Part shown: piece after piece, positions 1 through 10,400 of the stretch
Layout of the letters: each line of letters begins with the position of its first letter
Numbering within the stretch: the stretch's first letter is position 1
Source of the DNA: Amanita rubescens
Lineage: Eukaryota > Basidiomycota > Agaricomycetes > Agaricales > Amanitaceae
NCBI GenBank assembly: GCA_015039365.1
Contig: WION01000455.1
Coordinates: forward strand, 1 to 42,425
Length of the DNA stretch: 42,425 nucleotides
Direction: 5' to 3'
Made by a program: the position numbers and the translations under genes
The notes under the pieces: model-generated
Database searches by the model: none
What the model was told of the DNA's origin: nothing
What the model saw: the letters and a program-made list of their open reading frames with translations, nothing else

Positions 1-72
1 GTTCAATTATTACTCTTATTTTCGAGGCTCGGAGCTCTAAGTCACGCGTCTTACTCGAATTACTATTTATAG

Positions 73-1020
73 ACAGCAAGACGCAGACGACAAAAGACTT
101 AGCGAAGCCGTGGGCATTCTTCGCGCCAAAAGAAACTCTAATAAGCGAGTCGAGGCCTTCGGCAACTGATGCGCCGTCATCCGTCCAGTCCCGAACAATA
201 CATTCCGCGCACACGACGTTGCTCATTGATGATTCGTCTCTCAAGGCACAGTTACAACCCTGGAATCACATGTGCATCAAAGAATACGTAGCTGAAATGC
301 GCGATGCAGACTTTACTGCCGCTCTTCACCTGAGGCAAGCAATTAAAGAACACCTAGAAGTAAAGGAAGCGTGCTCCCAAGCGACGCTCATGGAAGAAGG
401 TTTTGCTACCGGCAAAGAAGACGATGCTGATGGGGAAGCTGAGCAAATCGCGGAGACGTCTGAAGGAGAAGGAGAACCTGTAACATCCAGCACGAGGAAA
501 AGGAAGCGTCCGCATAAAAAGAAGTTAGCCCGAGCCAGAGAGCAGAAGCGGATGGCGTCGAGTGTGGCGAATGACGAAGGCCAAACCGCGAATGGGACGG
601 AAGGGATTACTTATCATTGGTGGCAAGAGTTTGACTGTACGCTGCTTGCTGTCGTAGGCGTGCTAGATGCAGTGAAGTGGGAAAGTAATATCGGCGCGTG
701 GGTCAGACAGGGAGGTTTGTGGGGAAGCGAGGCAAAGTGTAGAGGTGTCGAAGAATACAAAGCACTTGGTACCGCAATCGGCAGAGACAGCTGAAAGCGC
801 TGATATACCCTGCGAGTCAAGCGTGGAGACAGAGGGTAAAAACAACGATCTGAACAGTCAGGGTCCGGTAGGAAATCGCGAGGAGGTAACTGGAGATGTG
901 TTGATGCGTCGGGGGCTCTGGTTTGACGATGAATTGACTAAGGCTTATTGGGTCGCACGGGGTGTCAAGGCATTGCAAGAGCTAGATATCGAGGTGGATG
1001 CAGGTATTAGGGTGTCTTAG
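73..1020 (+). CDS. FCP1-like (NIF/HAD) phosphatase domain protein, 5' partial
   Basis: C-terminal part of an FCP1-homology (NIF, HAD superfamily) protein. The visible reading frame contains KTQTTKDLAKPW, then TLLIDDSSLKAQLQPWNHMC and IKEY, which match the distal half of the FCP1 fold, including the second acidic motif (IDD). The N-terminal DxDxT nucleophile motif lies before the window, so catalytic competence cannot be judged. The first exon probably starts at about 73 after an acceptor ending TTTATAG. The middle is acidic and then lysine/arginine-rich (RKRKRPHKKKLARAREQKR), a likely nuclear localisation signal. An intron from 715 to 784 (or 790) with donor GTTTGT restores frame to the C-terminus, which ends in YWVARGVKALQELDIEV, a tail seen in fungal members. 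These are usually annotated as FCP1-like proteins of unknown substrate. Confidence is good for the family and moderate for the splice sites. Confidence 0.75.
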
Positions 1021-2733
1021 GTCCTTTTGATGACCGGAACAAATATGAACGGCGTTTTAGCTCAGGAAAGGGCCGGCTTTGTGGCATGTTTTACGCGTGA
1101 AGATCTGTGTAAACGATGCCGCGGATCGCGACTCTGAAAAGCCTTTGTTATATAACATCTTATGTATTGGTTCCTGTCCTTAGTGTCGGTTGCTAGTGTT
1201 CCATTCCCACAGTTACCATGATTTCACTGGGAGCCCAAAGAAGTTACAGAAAAAGAGTACGAGTCGAGGCGACAACATGCAAAGCAGCGGTACTGTACGT
1301 ACTGCTTTTTAGATTGTGTAATGCGTAGCGAAGAAAACATCAGCAGTTTGATTCCCCATGGCCCCACGATGTCCGCCTAACCTCCGCCGTCTATGAATAC
1401 TCATTATGTTATGCGATTACTAAATCAAAATCCTCCGATTCTTTATGTCCTCAGGGGCTGTTACGCGTACGCTGACTTCAACACATCCTCATATGGGTTT
1501 CCTTCCCAACAGTTGGTCTTTATAAGGAACGTATTTACACGATCATGAAGATTGATTGATGAAAATGCGGAGGACCTGATATATTCATATACTGGGTTAG
1601 CCGGGACAACGTAATAGTCTCTGATGACCGCCATAATGGTGCACCGCGGCGCCAGAACGATTTCATGTAGCTCACAGGACCATGCAGCCGTCCTTAAACG
1701 TCGGAAATAAGGATTAATTCGAAGTTAGGAGGTCTTCACTCTATGAACAGCGAGACTAAGCCGAGGAGGATTCACTGCGGGCCGGAAAACAACTGAATTC
1801 GTCAGGTCAATGGCGTGATCATACGTTGTGCAGGATTTGTGAACACTTTGTAGAGCGTCGGGACAAATGGCATGCCCACGTTTTCGGTTAGAAGCTGATT
1901 TATCTGCGGCGATCGGTTTCTGACTGTGCCTTGAGTCAGTAGTAATGAAGCATAATGGAAATGAAGACTGCGCACCGAGGAAAAAGATCACAGGCCTAGA
2001 CGTTGTACTAGTCAACGAACAGATGTCTTTCGAGGTAGTTATTAACTATGAACGGGCCATGAGTTGCCTTGGGGACGGTGTCCCAACTTTAGCCTTGAAT
2101 ACTTTCGGTTCGTCCCGTGGGTCTACGTAAGTGTGCAGACGTGTCTCATCACTGACGGAACCTTGAAGTTCTAATCATGGGGATCCCTCTGGCGACGAAA
2201 GTGTTACGAACATATTTCAGTAGTTAACGGTAGGCATTAACTTGCGACGCAACGCTACGGATGAGAAGTATCGTGAGCTTGAGACGGTTGGTTAATTAAC
2301 GAGTTACCCACTGGCATGGTCCGCGGTAACACCGTTCTCTGGCACCGCGTCAGGTCCAAATCAAGCTTCGTCTGCTGCCAGTGGTTCGTGAATTGCCTTC
2401 GGGACGCTGAAGCTGCGATATCATCCGGGAATGCGAATTCTTCTCCCTGTCATCTGATAGACCCACAAAACGCGAAACATTGACGTCCAGCTAGTGCAAA
2501 TTGTGCGTGGTTCCGGCGGAAGGTTGCAACCTCCTACTTTCTCAGGCTCCACTACTTTTTCTCAGGTCCTCTGGATACCATGAATCGAAACGCTAACTGC
2601 ATGGTGACCAGCGCATTTCCCGACCTAATTCGAGCTTAACAATTCTCTATATGGAGTAGCAAAGGTATCTAAATCTATACGAAAAAAAATAATGTGATAT
2701 TTATCGTCATCTAGCAAAGAGATTCTATAGGCG
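1021..2733. other. Intergenic, no gene recognised
   Basis: About 1.7 kb between two convergent genes. The only open frames are short (up to about 96 codons, for example the minus strand at 1725-2015) and show no recognisable domain or splice-consistent extension. I saw no clear repeat with the rest of the window. It is longer than the other intergenic gaps in the gene-dense left part, so a lineage-specific gene cannot be excluded. Confidence 0.5.
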
Positions 2734-4878
2734 TTACGAGAGACCGGTATTCGCCCTAAAGTTGTGGGCAATAAGATTGGGGACTGGAGTGCAGAGAGAC
2801 TGAATCCGGACATAAGTAACTAGGCATAGAAATTGAAAACATTTGCTCACATATTTGTCCACTTTTTCTATCCTCATTCGTAGGAGACACTTTACCGTTC
2901 TCTTTCCGAAGATAACCACGCTTTGTATAACCCGTGGTCTTTTGGAATGAGTTGCATTAGATGCTGTCTCACAATCTCCCATCCTTCACCAGTATAATGC
3001 AAGTCAAGGACGCGGATGAGTCGTTGCAGATGATTGTGAATTCCTGCGTGATATACTGCAGAGTAAATCTGGTCTAGATCATGGACAGCAACGGGGTCCC
3101 CTGGAAGGCAGTCTAGCTCGACGCCGGTTGCAGCATAAAGCGTTTCAGGGTGGACGCTAATCCCTCCGAAGTCCCGTACGACGAAGCCAAGTAATTCTTT
3201 GGTTTTCAGATCAAAGCGCGCCAAGCAATTTTGTGGATGACATTCGAACGCAACGCCGTTATGGATTAATGGCGGCAAGAACGCCTGAAAAAACAGCCGA
3301 ACAAACCTATAAGGGATATCGTCAGAGCTCGCCACGGAATAGCAGTAAACTGCACCTATCGAGCCAATTCCGTCGCGTTTCTACTGTATCCAATTGAAAG
3401 ATGCGAATAACAGCAGGTAAATGGCCTCCTTCCCCTGCATGCCCGCTCTCGACCAATGCGTTGCATACGATGACCCTCTCTCCCCTTTCTTCACTGTTAA
3501 TCTCGTGAGCCTCTCGGATGATGGCACCACAATGCCCCGCAATGTCCGGGTCCGGATGGGCATACACCACACTTGCCAAGTCTTTAGCAACAATGATAAC
3601 GTTAGGGTCAAGTTTGAGGTACGGGATAACTTGTGCACAGAAGCGAGGACCGAGATACGCAGCGTCCGGGTAGATGAGACGTTTGGCTTGGGTAAGTTGG
3701 AGACCAAGGGCCAACTTGAGCGAAAACCTGTCAGAAGCATCGGGGATCTGGACAGTACTGGAAATGAAGGGTTGAAATAAACTCACGATACGTATAGAGA
3801 GCATACCGAATACTGAGTTGGCGAGAGCTGGCGTTGCGAATTCCGAGGGCAACACTTCTATGTCTGGAAACTTGTCTTGAATATGCGCGATCTGTATTTC
3901 GAAGACCGGTATAATCAGATGATCTACTGCAACTTTTAACTCTGTGCCAGCATTACGCGAAGCAGTCTCGATAATGGGCTCCATATATTTCTCGAAATCG
4001 TCCGTTATCTCAAGTTGGCTCTTGGGAGCTGACACGAGCCGCAGTTTCACATGATACAAGTCATATGTCCCTGGTGCGTAATCAGGTATAGGAGGCAAGA
4101 AGCAGCGCATCTTGTGCATCTTTCAAATTATGAGAACACGTCAGTATGTCATTAAACCACAGCGAACCGGGTGTAGAGGATGTCCCTCGACAACAGATTG
4201 CTCCACTCAATGCTTGAAGAGTCGAATGAGGGAGCCTCTGGCGGACGTCGGTATGAATATGCTATTTCTGTCGTGAGATCGGTATGGATCGCTACGAAAT
4301 AGACACACCTTGCCATTTAACAGAATTAGCGAACTCGTGTGCAATTTCTCCCGTCAAGCTGTCCGTCAGATTTGCGTATCTGGCATAACTCCTCCAAAAA
4401 AAAACCGGATCCGAACAAGGTTCAAGCTGATTCTTGGTTTGCGTAAACAGCCGTGGGTATTGAGTGTGTTCAGGATAGCCGTATTCAAAGCGACCGAATT
4501 GCTGGTTTCCTGAGAATGTGGCCGATCATACTTGGAAATCACGAGCGGCAACGGATCCATGTCTAATGAGTGTAAAAGCGCGATTTTTCGGATCGTTGAC
4601 CCGTCATCATCATCGGTCAGTATAGGGGCGCCTTGCAGGGGTATCAAAGCCAAGGCATCGGTGATCTGGCTGGTGCTCGCATTTGGAGAAGCCGAGGCCT
4701 TGGATGGGTCACGAAGTAAGATCAGCGCGAAGCCCGCAGCACTGGAACCTGAGAGAGGGAAATAGAGCGCATGCAACAGAGATTCTGTAACAAGGCAAGA
4801 AAACAATCTGGTTGTGACAGTAAATTCGGCGCGCTGGTGGGGAGCAAGATGCGCGAGTCGGTTGGCGTCTGGAATCAT
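2734..4878 (-). CDS. IucA/IucC-family NRPS-independent siderophore (NIS) synthetase, with three apparent one-base frame breaks
   Basis: NIS synthetases condense carboxylates such as citrate with amines or alcohols using ATP to make siderophores. Seen in order on the minus strand: the N-terminal block RAEFTVTTRLFSCLVTESLL, ELANS-like EFANSVKWQ, the ATP-binding motif EQSVVEGHPLHPMHK, the C-terminal block HNGVAFECHPQN, RDFGG, and HNHLQRLIRVLDLHY, ending TPVPNLIAHN. Introns are clear at 4268-4308, 4120-4167, 3307-3355 and 2800-2850. The start at 4878 (MIPDANR) precedes the first conserved block. Three frame breaks remain: an A9 run at 4396-4404, a CC at about 4203-4204, and a CC at about 2895-2896. 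Each is explained by one missing base in a homopolymer, and conserved sequence continues on both sides without other stops. It is either a very young pseudogene or an intact gene with consensus errors. The family is mostly bacterial, so horizontal origin is plausible but not shown here. Confidence 0.85.
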
Positions 4879-5350
4879 GTCGGCCGAGTTAATCAGATTG
4901 TGAATGTCACGTACACGACAGATCAACCGGTCACGCCGGCTTTTACCTTGATCGCGTACCTTACTGTTGACGGTGGTCTTGATATTTCCAAGCCATGCTG
5001 TGAAGAAAGGTATGTTAAAAGATCTACGCTGTTTGAGTGAGTTACCTTGCTCGCACACCCTTAATTCGATCACTATCAGCTGGCCTATCTTATCTCTTCC
5101 TACTCCGACCACGGTTCACGTGACTCTACCTCCTATTCAAACTAAACGCCCTTCCGACCCTTGGGCCTTCCAAAAAATTCAAAGAAACATCATGGAACGC
5201 GCTTTTTCTACTGTTGACCACGTCCGTCATCGCAGGCAGCCCCCGGTTGTCTGATCATGTTGGCTCCCACACATGCGTTAGCGGGGCTGCACGGATTAGA
5301 CTCGAGTCGAGAGAGATCCAAGATCCCGTATTACAAATATGTTTAAGAAA
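4879..5350. promoter_or_regulatory. 5' region of the siderophore synthetase gene
   Basis: Intergenic stretch between the start of the IucA/IucC gene (minus strand) and the end of the glycosidase gene (also minus). It must hold the promoter of the former and the 3' end of the latter. An open frame continues upstream of the chosen Met on the minus strand, so a longer N-terminus (from about 5112) is possible but shows no family similarity. No specific iron-responsive element was identified; I only note the candidate GATA-type words are not clustered. Confidence 0.35.
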
Positions 5351-6966
5351 TTAAAGAATAAGCCCAATACCCATAGCTGCCCCTATCCAAGTTGCTGTCT
5401 GGAACTTCGAAGCAGTTGACGATGCGCCATTCACGCCTTTTGCACCATCCAAGACCCAATCTCTCCATGCAGATTGGAGTTCAATAATGAACGCCTGTCC
5501 TTCAGCGCTCACATTTCCTTGGAAGCCGTACGAATGCGGATCGACGACGGGACTAAGATAGCCGTCGGGCGCGAAGTGATTCATGTTTTCTAGCGCAATA
5601 GAGAAGTTCAAGCTAGAGTCTGATGACCATGGATCGGACGAGGAAAGTAGTGTTCCACGACACCGCTCTGCCAAGGGCAAGTTATGGTGATACGACCATA
5701 ATAGGGATATCCGATAAACGGTGCTAGCGAGTAATGCTGTGGAAGAAGCATCGTAGAAATTAGGGGATGTCGCTGGTTGGTCGGCATAGTTTGCAAATAT
5801 ACACGTAGAATCCTGTCATAGATTGAGCTGGCGTTATAGGCACGGCTGTTAAATTTAAACTCACGAGATTGGAATACATCGCGTTCTGGATTTCGATCGC
5901 CCAATTTGCCAGGTCTTCCTGCTCCGATTTCATGGAATTGGCATACTTGGAATTTTTAATAGTCGCGAGCACGCGGAGCATGCCAGCTGCTGCCCATCCG
6001 TTGCCTTGTTGCGCGCATGAGCATTTATGAGTTTGAAAATGGACTTCCCGTTTCTTACCTGTCGACCAATGTCCCTCATCAATACCAGATGATCCGAGTA
6101 ACACGTGTTTCCAGAGCCCATTTGCGTTGGGATCACGCAGGTAATTGCGATACAGCTTGATTTGGGTGTATGCTTGCTGAAGAAGTGTAATATTCGACGT
6201 AATGACTCCGTAGTACGCGAGGAAGGGAGGGACCATATACACAGAGTCACTCCTGTTCCGTGCTCAATACTAAAAATAGGATTAACAAATCAAAGCACGT
6301 ACCATAATTGCACCTCGGACACCCGATGTGATATCGCACCGTCTGGGGTTTTGGGTACGTCCTGGAGTAGATACTCCAATTGATCTCTTGCAGCACCGGC
6401 ATAATCAATCTGTCCGGCATCCTGACCCGTCCAATTCGCCAAAAGTACCGCAAACCCAATGCTCGCAGGATCCCCTGCGCTTCCATCGCCGTCAATCAAT
6501 GGTTGAGGACCTGTGATATTTCCATTCACTTCGCTACGGTTTTGCACGGTCGTTCTCGCAATATCAAAGAACGGTGCTAGACCAGAAACATTCCCTGGGC
6601 CAAACGCGTCGATAGACGTCGGAGGCGGAAGTTTCGTTGAGGAATAAACTGAGAACCCTGTCGCATTCAGCGAAAGGATGGCTTGCGCTCGCGTTCCTAG
6701 CTCCCAGCTACATAACAAGCACAGAGCGGCGGCAGAGATTTTAAGGTACAGCACATCACGGCAAATGATGAAACTCACCTAAGCGTCGCAGCAGAAGCGA
6801 GATCTGCGCTGACCAGCGCTACCTGAGCGTCCGTCAAGTTTTGGGCATGCGCAGCTCCTGTCGCTAGCGTCAGGACTGATGCAATCACGGCCAGTCTTCT
6901 CCGCCTCCCACTCCCGCGACCGTTGCTTTCATTTCGGTACCGCATCCAGGCAAGTTCCATCATCAT
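5351..6966 (-). CDS. Secreted six-hairpin glycosidase (GH88/GH105-like), probably GPI-anchored
   Basis: Likely a secreted carbohydrate-active enzyme with the alpha/alpha six-hairpin barrel of GH88/GH105 enzymes, which act on unsaturated uronic acid ends of pectic oligosaccharides. The N-terminus has an arginine cluster followed by a hydrophobic segment and a signal-peptidase-like AHA/Q site. Spliced sequence shows YMVPPFLAYYGV, the conserved GIDEGHWSTGNGWAAAGMLR block, and SPNFYDASSTALLA near the C-terminal hairpins. The C-terminus (GASSTASKF followed by a hydrophobic tail) looks like a GPI-attachment signal, so the enzyme may be cell-wall or membrane bound. Introns: 6708-6778, 6253-6302, 6005-6058 and 5813-5864, all GT-AG, and the frame is intact through all of them. 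Met at 6945 is an alternative start. Family level is firm; the exact GH number and substrate are inference. Confidence 0.8.
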
Positions 6967-7490
6967 GAGACGTCAAGAATGAGAGTTTTTAGAAAGAGAA
7001 AGTTGAAAGAAAGGGAGCGGCTGACCTCTTTCTGTTGGTGCACTTGGTCAGGAGTCAGGACCGTTAAAAACACAACTGCACCCTCGTTTCATGTCAGACT
7101 GCGGTCTCGTCGGCGTCCATCTGATCAAGGGTACAAATATTTTAAGCATGACTAGGGGTCGGCTATCAGTCGGCATCGAGGAGGACGAAGAGTCTCAGTA
7201 CACGGCCTGCATTATCGCGTGCGAATCTGTGCGAATATATCATCAATGTCATCTTTATCAGCGGGCAGGTGTACATATAGGGGGATATGTGACATGTCAG
7301 ATTGTGAGAAACGTGCGATGCTCTCGTTGAAACTTGACGGAAGCTAAGTAACAGGTTTTGCAGCCGTGCTGATGACATCATAGACACGTGAATGCAATTA
7401 CGAGACTGCATATAAATAGACATGGCGTTAAGAGCAAAGGGAAGGCTAGGGAAGGACATTGCACAATAAGTTTATGGTACTCAGAGAAGT
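6967..7490. other. Intergenic: glycosidase promoter and WDR48 3' flank
   Basis: About 520 bp between two minus-strand genes. It holds the upstream region of the glycosidase gene and the 3' end of the WDR48 gene. A TATA-like word on the plus strand (tatataaat, about 7410) faces away from the glycosidase gene, so I do not assign it. Nothing else was recognised. Confidence 0.4.
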
Positions 7491-10400
7491 CTAATTGCTT
7501 AAGCGATGTCTTTTCTTGCCTATTTTTAGTCTATAATGCATCTTGAGTTCTGCGGCGCTCTTCCACACGTACTGCCGTACGGCAGCGAGGGTCATATCCA
7601 GTGGGAGCAAGATGTCGTTACACAGTATTTCATACATGTCTTCCGCGCGTAGTTTCTGCTTGCCAGCAGAATCTTGCTTTTCATCAGAATCAGAGGTAGT
7701 CGACGTCGGTGGTGGGGAATTTGCCCTCGATGCGTTGATCTTGTCTAGTTTTTCTTGGACCTGGGTAAGTGGAGTGAATTTAGTGTCTCCATGAAATAAG
7801 ACACGATATCCTTACGTGAAGGACGAGTTTCCGGACTCTTAGGTACCGGCTTGCTGTCAATTTCGATTGAGCCCTGCAGGATTAAAAAAACAATCAATGC
7901 CCTTGTTTTTTTATAAATGAAATGTGGAGACGTACGTGTTCAACAGTTCAGGCAAAGTCTCCACGTCTGGGTCCTTACTCACCCACGGCAACAGCACGAA
8001 ACTGACTTTGGACACTTGAGGCATCGGAGGCGTCCTATTGTGCAGCAGGTACGACAAGAGCCACAACGGCATCGAGTCTTCTAATAATCGCACATCATGG
8101 CTCGTACTTGCCACTGTTCCTCGGTAGAGGGTCAAATGATTCGGAGATCCCTCTTCTGAGACGAGAACCAGCGTTTGCGAGGGGAACGCTACCGTCGGCA
8201 GTTCACTCGACGAAGGTGGGGATAAAGCACCTGAAAGAATTTGTTGAATTGCATGCCGCTCAGGGTCCCTCGAAGTCATATCCTGCGACTGCCGAGTTAC
8301 ATCAGTCAATGAAGGTAAAGGAAAACACTAGACACTCACACCCGACTTTTTCCGATTGTCACTCGTCGTGCTCATCTTAGTCATTGTTGCCCCAGCCGTT
8401 GACGATGAAGTAGGCGGAGCAGCCACATAAGCACCTCCACTTCTCCCGCCACCCACTTTCATCATATTCCCCGTCGAACCGGCCGCGCTCGCGGGTCTCC
8501 CACTAATTTTCCCTCCAAAGCTCTTCAACCGTCCCATTAAACCCGCATTAGGCGTAACAGGTCTTAATCCCTCTGCAGGTGCGTGACCATAACCGTGGTC
8601 GCGGTGATGGCTGTGCTCGTCCGGGGCGGTTTGCTGCTGCCCTCCGCTTGCTCCGAAAAAGGGACCACCAGGATATTTGGGCGTCTTCGGTCGTCGCGTT
8701 AACGACGTAAAATATTCACTCGGACTTATCGTTACGGGAACGGCCGTACTCGACCTCGACCCTGCTCCGCCGGAAGCGGCGGCGGAGGCGCTCCGTCCAC
8801 TGGCGATACTGCTATCCATTGTTTCAGCCCTAGCTCTTACACCTCTGCTCCCGGTTATGGGTTCGTCAGGTCGTATAGGAATAAGAGGCGCTGATAAAGG
8901 CGCTGGCCGCGAATCAGCCGGGAAGGCAACAGTTGGAGGTAACGTGGGTATCATATCTGGCGCACAGATGACGACGTTACTGCTGAACGTCGGGTTGGTC
9001 GAGAACGCTTTCGGGAAACGCCTAAATATCTCTGGCGAACTTGATTTCCGGCGATGATTGCTCCGCGTGGGCGATGAAGAAGGCGCGTTCGCATTGACGT
9101 TGGTTCGCGAGTGGAGTACGCCTTCGTGTCCCCTCCCAACTGATTCGGTAGGAGACGGCGTTGCTTGCGAACTTGACAAATCCCTTCTGATTCGTTGTTG
9201 TTCTTTGATAAACCCGATGAACAAGTTCCTCAACACCCATTTTCCGAGGTTCACTGCAAAGAAAATTAATCCACGCCAATCTCAAACAAAAATCATCACG
9301 CCAACTCACATTTCGTCTCCTCCGTAGACCCCTTTTCATGCACGTACCCAAGCTCATCCGCATACACCTCCACCTCAAAACACCTCTCACTCAAATGAAC
9401 GACCAAAACCCCTCCTCTAGTCTCCACCGATGCCCACTTGGGAATGACAGCCTGCCCTTCAACCAACTCCCTCACAGCCTCCAATACCTCTCTTGGACTT
9501 CTCTCTCCCACCATATGCATCCCCATCGCAGACGTCACCCTCCCTCCTTCGTTCGTACCCGCACCAGTAGTACCCTCCTCCTTCGTCGACCCTGCACCAG
9601 ACCCAACCGACCCAGCGACACCGCTTCCCTCCCCCTCCCCTTCAACCCCTCCAAGTAAAGCATCGCCGCCGCCGCCGCCACCACCACCACCACACACGCC
9701 ACTGACCGCAGCAGCCACCTCCGACTCCCTATACCTCCCCAAACAAAGCCCCCTCACAATATCCCAAACCGCAACTTCCCCTGCGGTATCCACCGTCAAC
9801 ACATGTATCCTATCGTTTAACAGAAGCCCGCGGATGATGCCTGCGTCCCCCGGTATGACATGATCTGGGGAGCAGGAGAGGGGCGTTGCGCTCAAGGCGA
9901 GTTCGCGGAGTTCGTAGTTGGCTTGAGGGGAGAGGATGTGCGGTGGCGGTGGCGGTGGTGGTGGTAATTGGAGTTGTGTGTGGGATGGGTGGTGGGAAGG
10001 TGGTGGTACACTGAGCGAGCGAGAGTGAGTGAGTGTGGTGGAGTTGGGGTGGGGAGAGTTGGACCGTGAGTGTGGAGGATGGGTTGGTGGGTAGGTGTTT
10101 GAGTGAGAAATGGTGTGTCCGTGGTACAAGTGGGAATGGGGATGCGGGTGGGATTCCGAGTCGGGGTGGTTTTGGGTTTGGGCGAGTGAAGGGCTGGACA
10201 GGTGGTGGTGGATGCTCCGCGGGGAAGGGTGTAGATTGGGGTGAAGAGTTTGGGGGTGGGGAGGAGGTAACGGAGATCCGGATTGCGGGTGTTGGCGTTG
10301 CTGGAATATGCCGTCGGCAGTGGGAAGGTCACTGGCAACCCTGACATTTGTAAGCCCTCGCGGAATGGACAAGAATGAAGTTGCTGAATAGAGCGTCGCA

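Noticed and set aside
1725..2015. Minus-strand 96-codon open frame
   Set aside because: No recognisable domain, splice partner or start context; treated as chance.
3421..3780. 119-codon plus-strand open frame
   Set aside because: It lies opposite a conserved exon of the IucA/IucC gene and shows no similarity of its own.
5608..5904. Minus-strand open frame starting MGDRNPERDVFQ
   Set aside because: Wrong frame of the glycosidase exon; the correct frame after intron 5813-5864 gives NYADQPATSPNFYDASS.
10033..10344. Plus-strand Gly/Trp-rich open frame
   Set aside because: It is the reverse of the Pro/His-rich low-complexity coding region of the WDR48 homologue.
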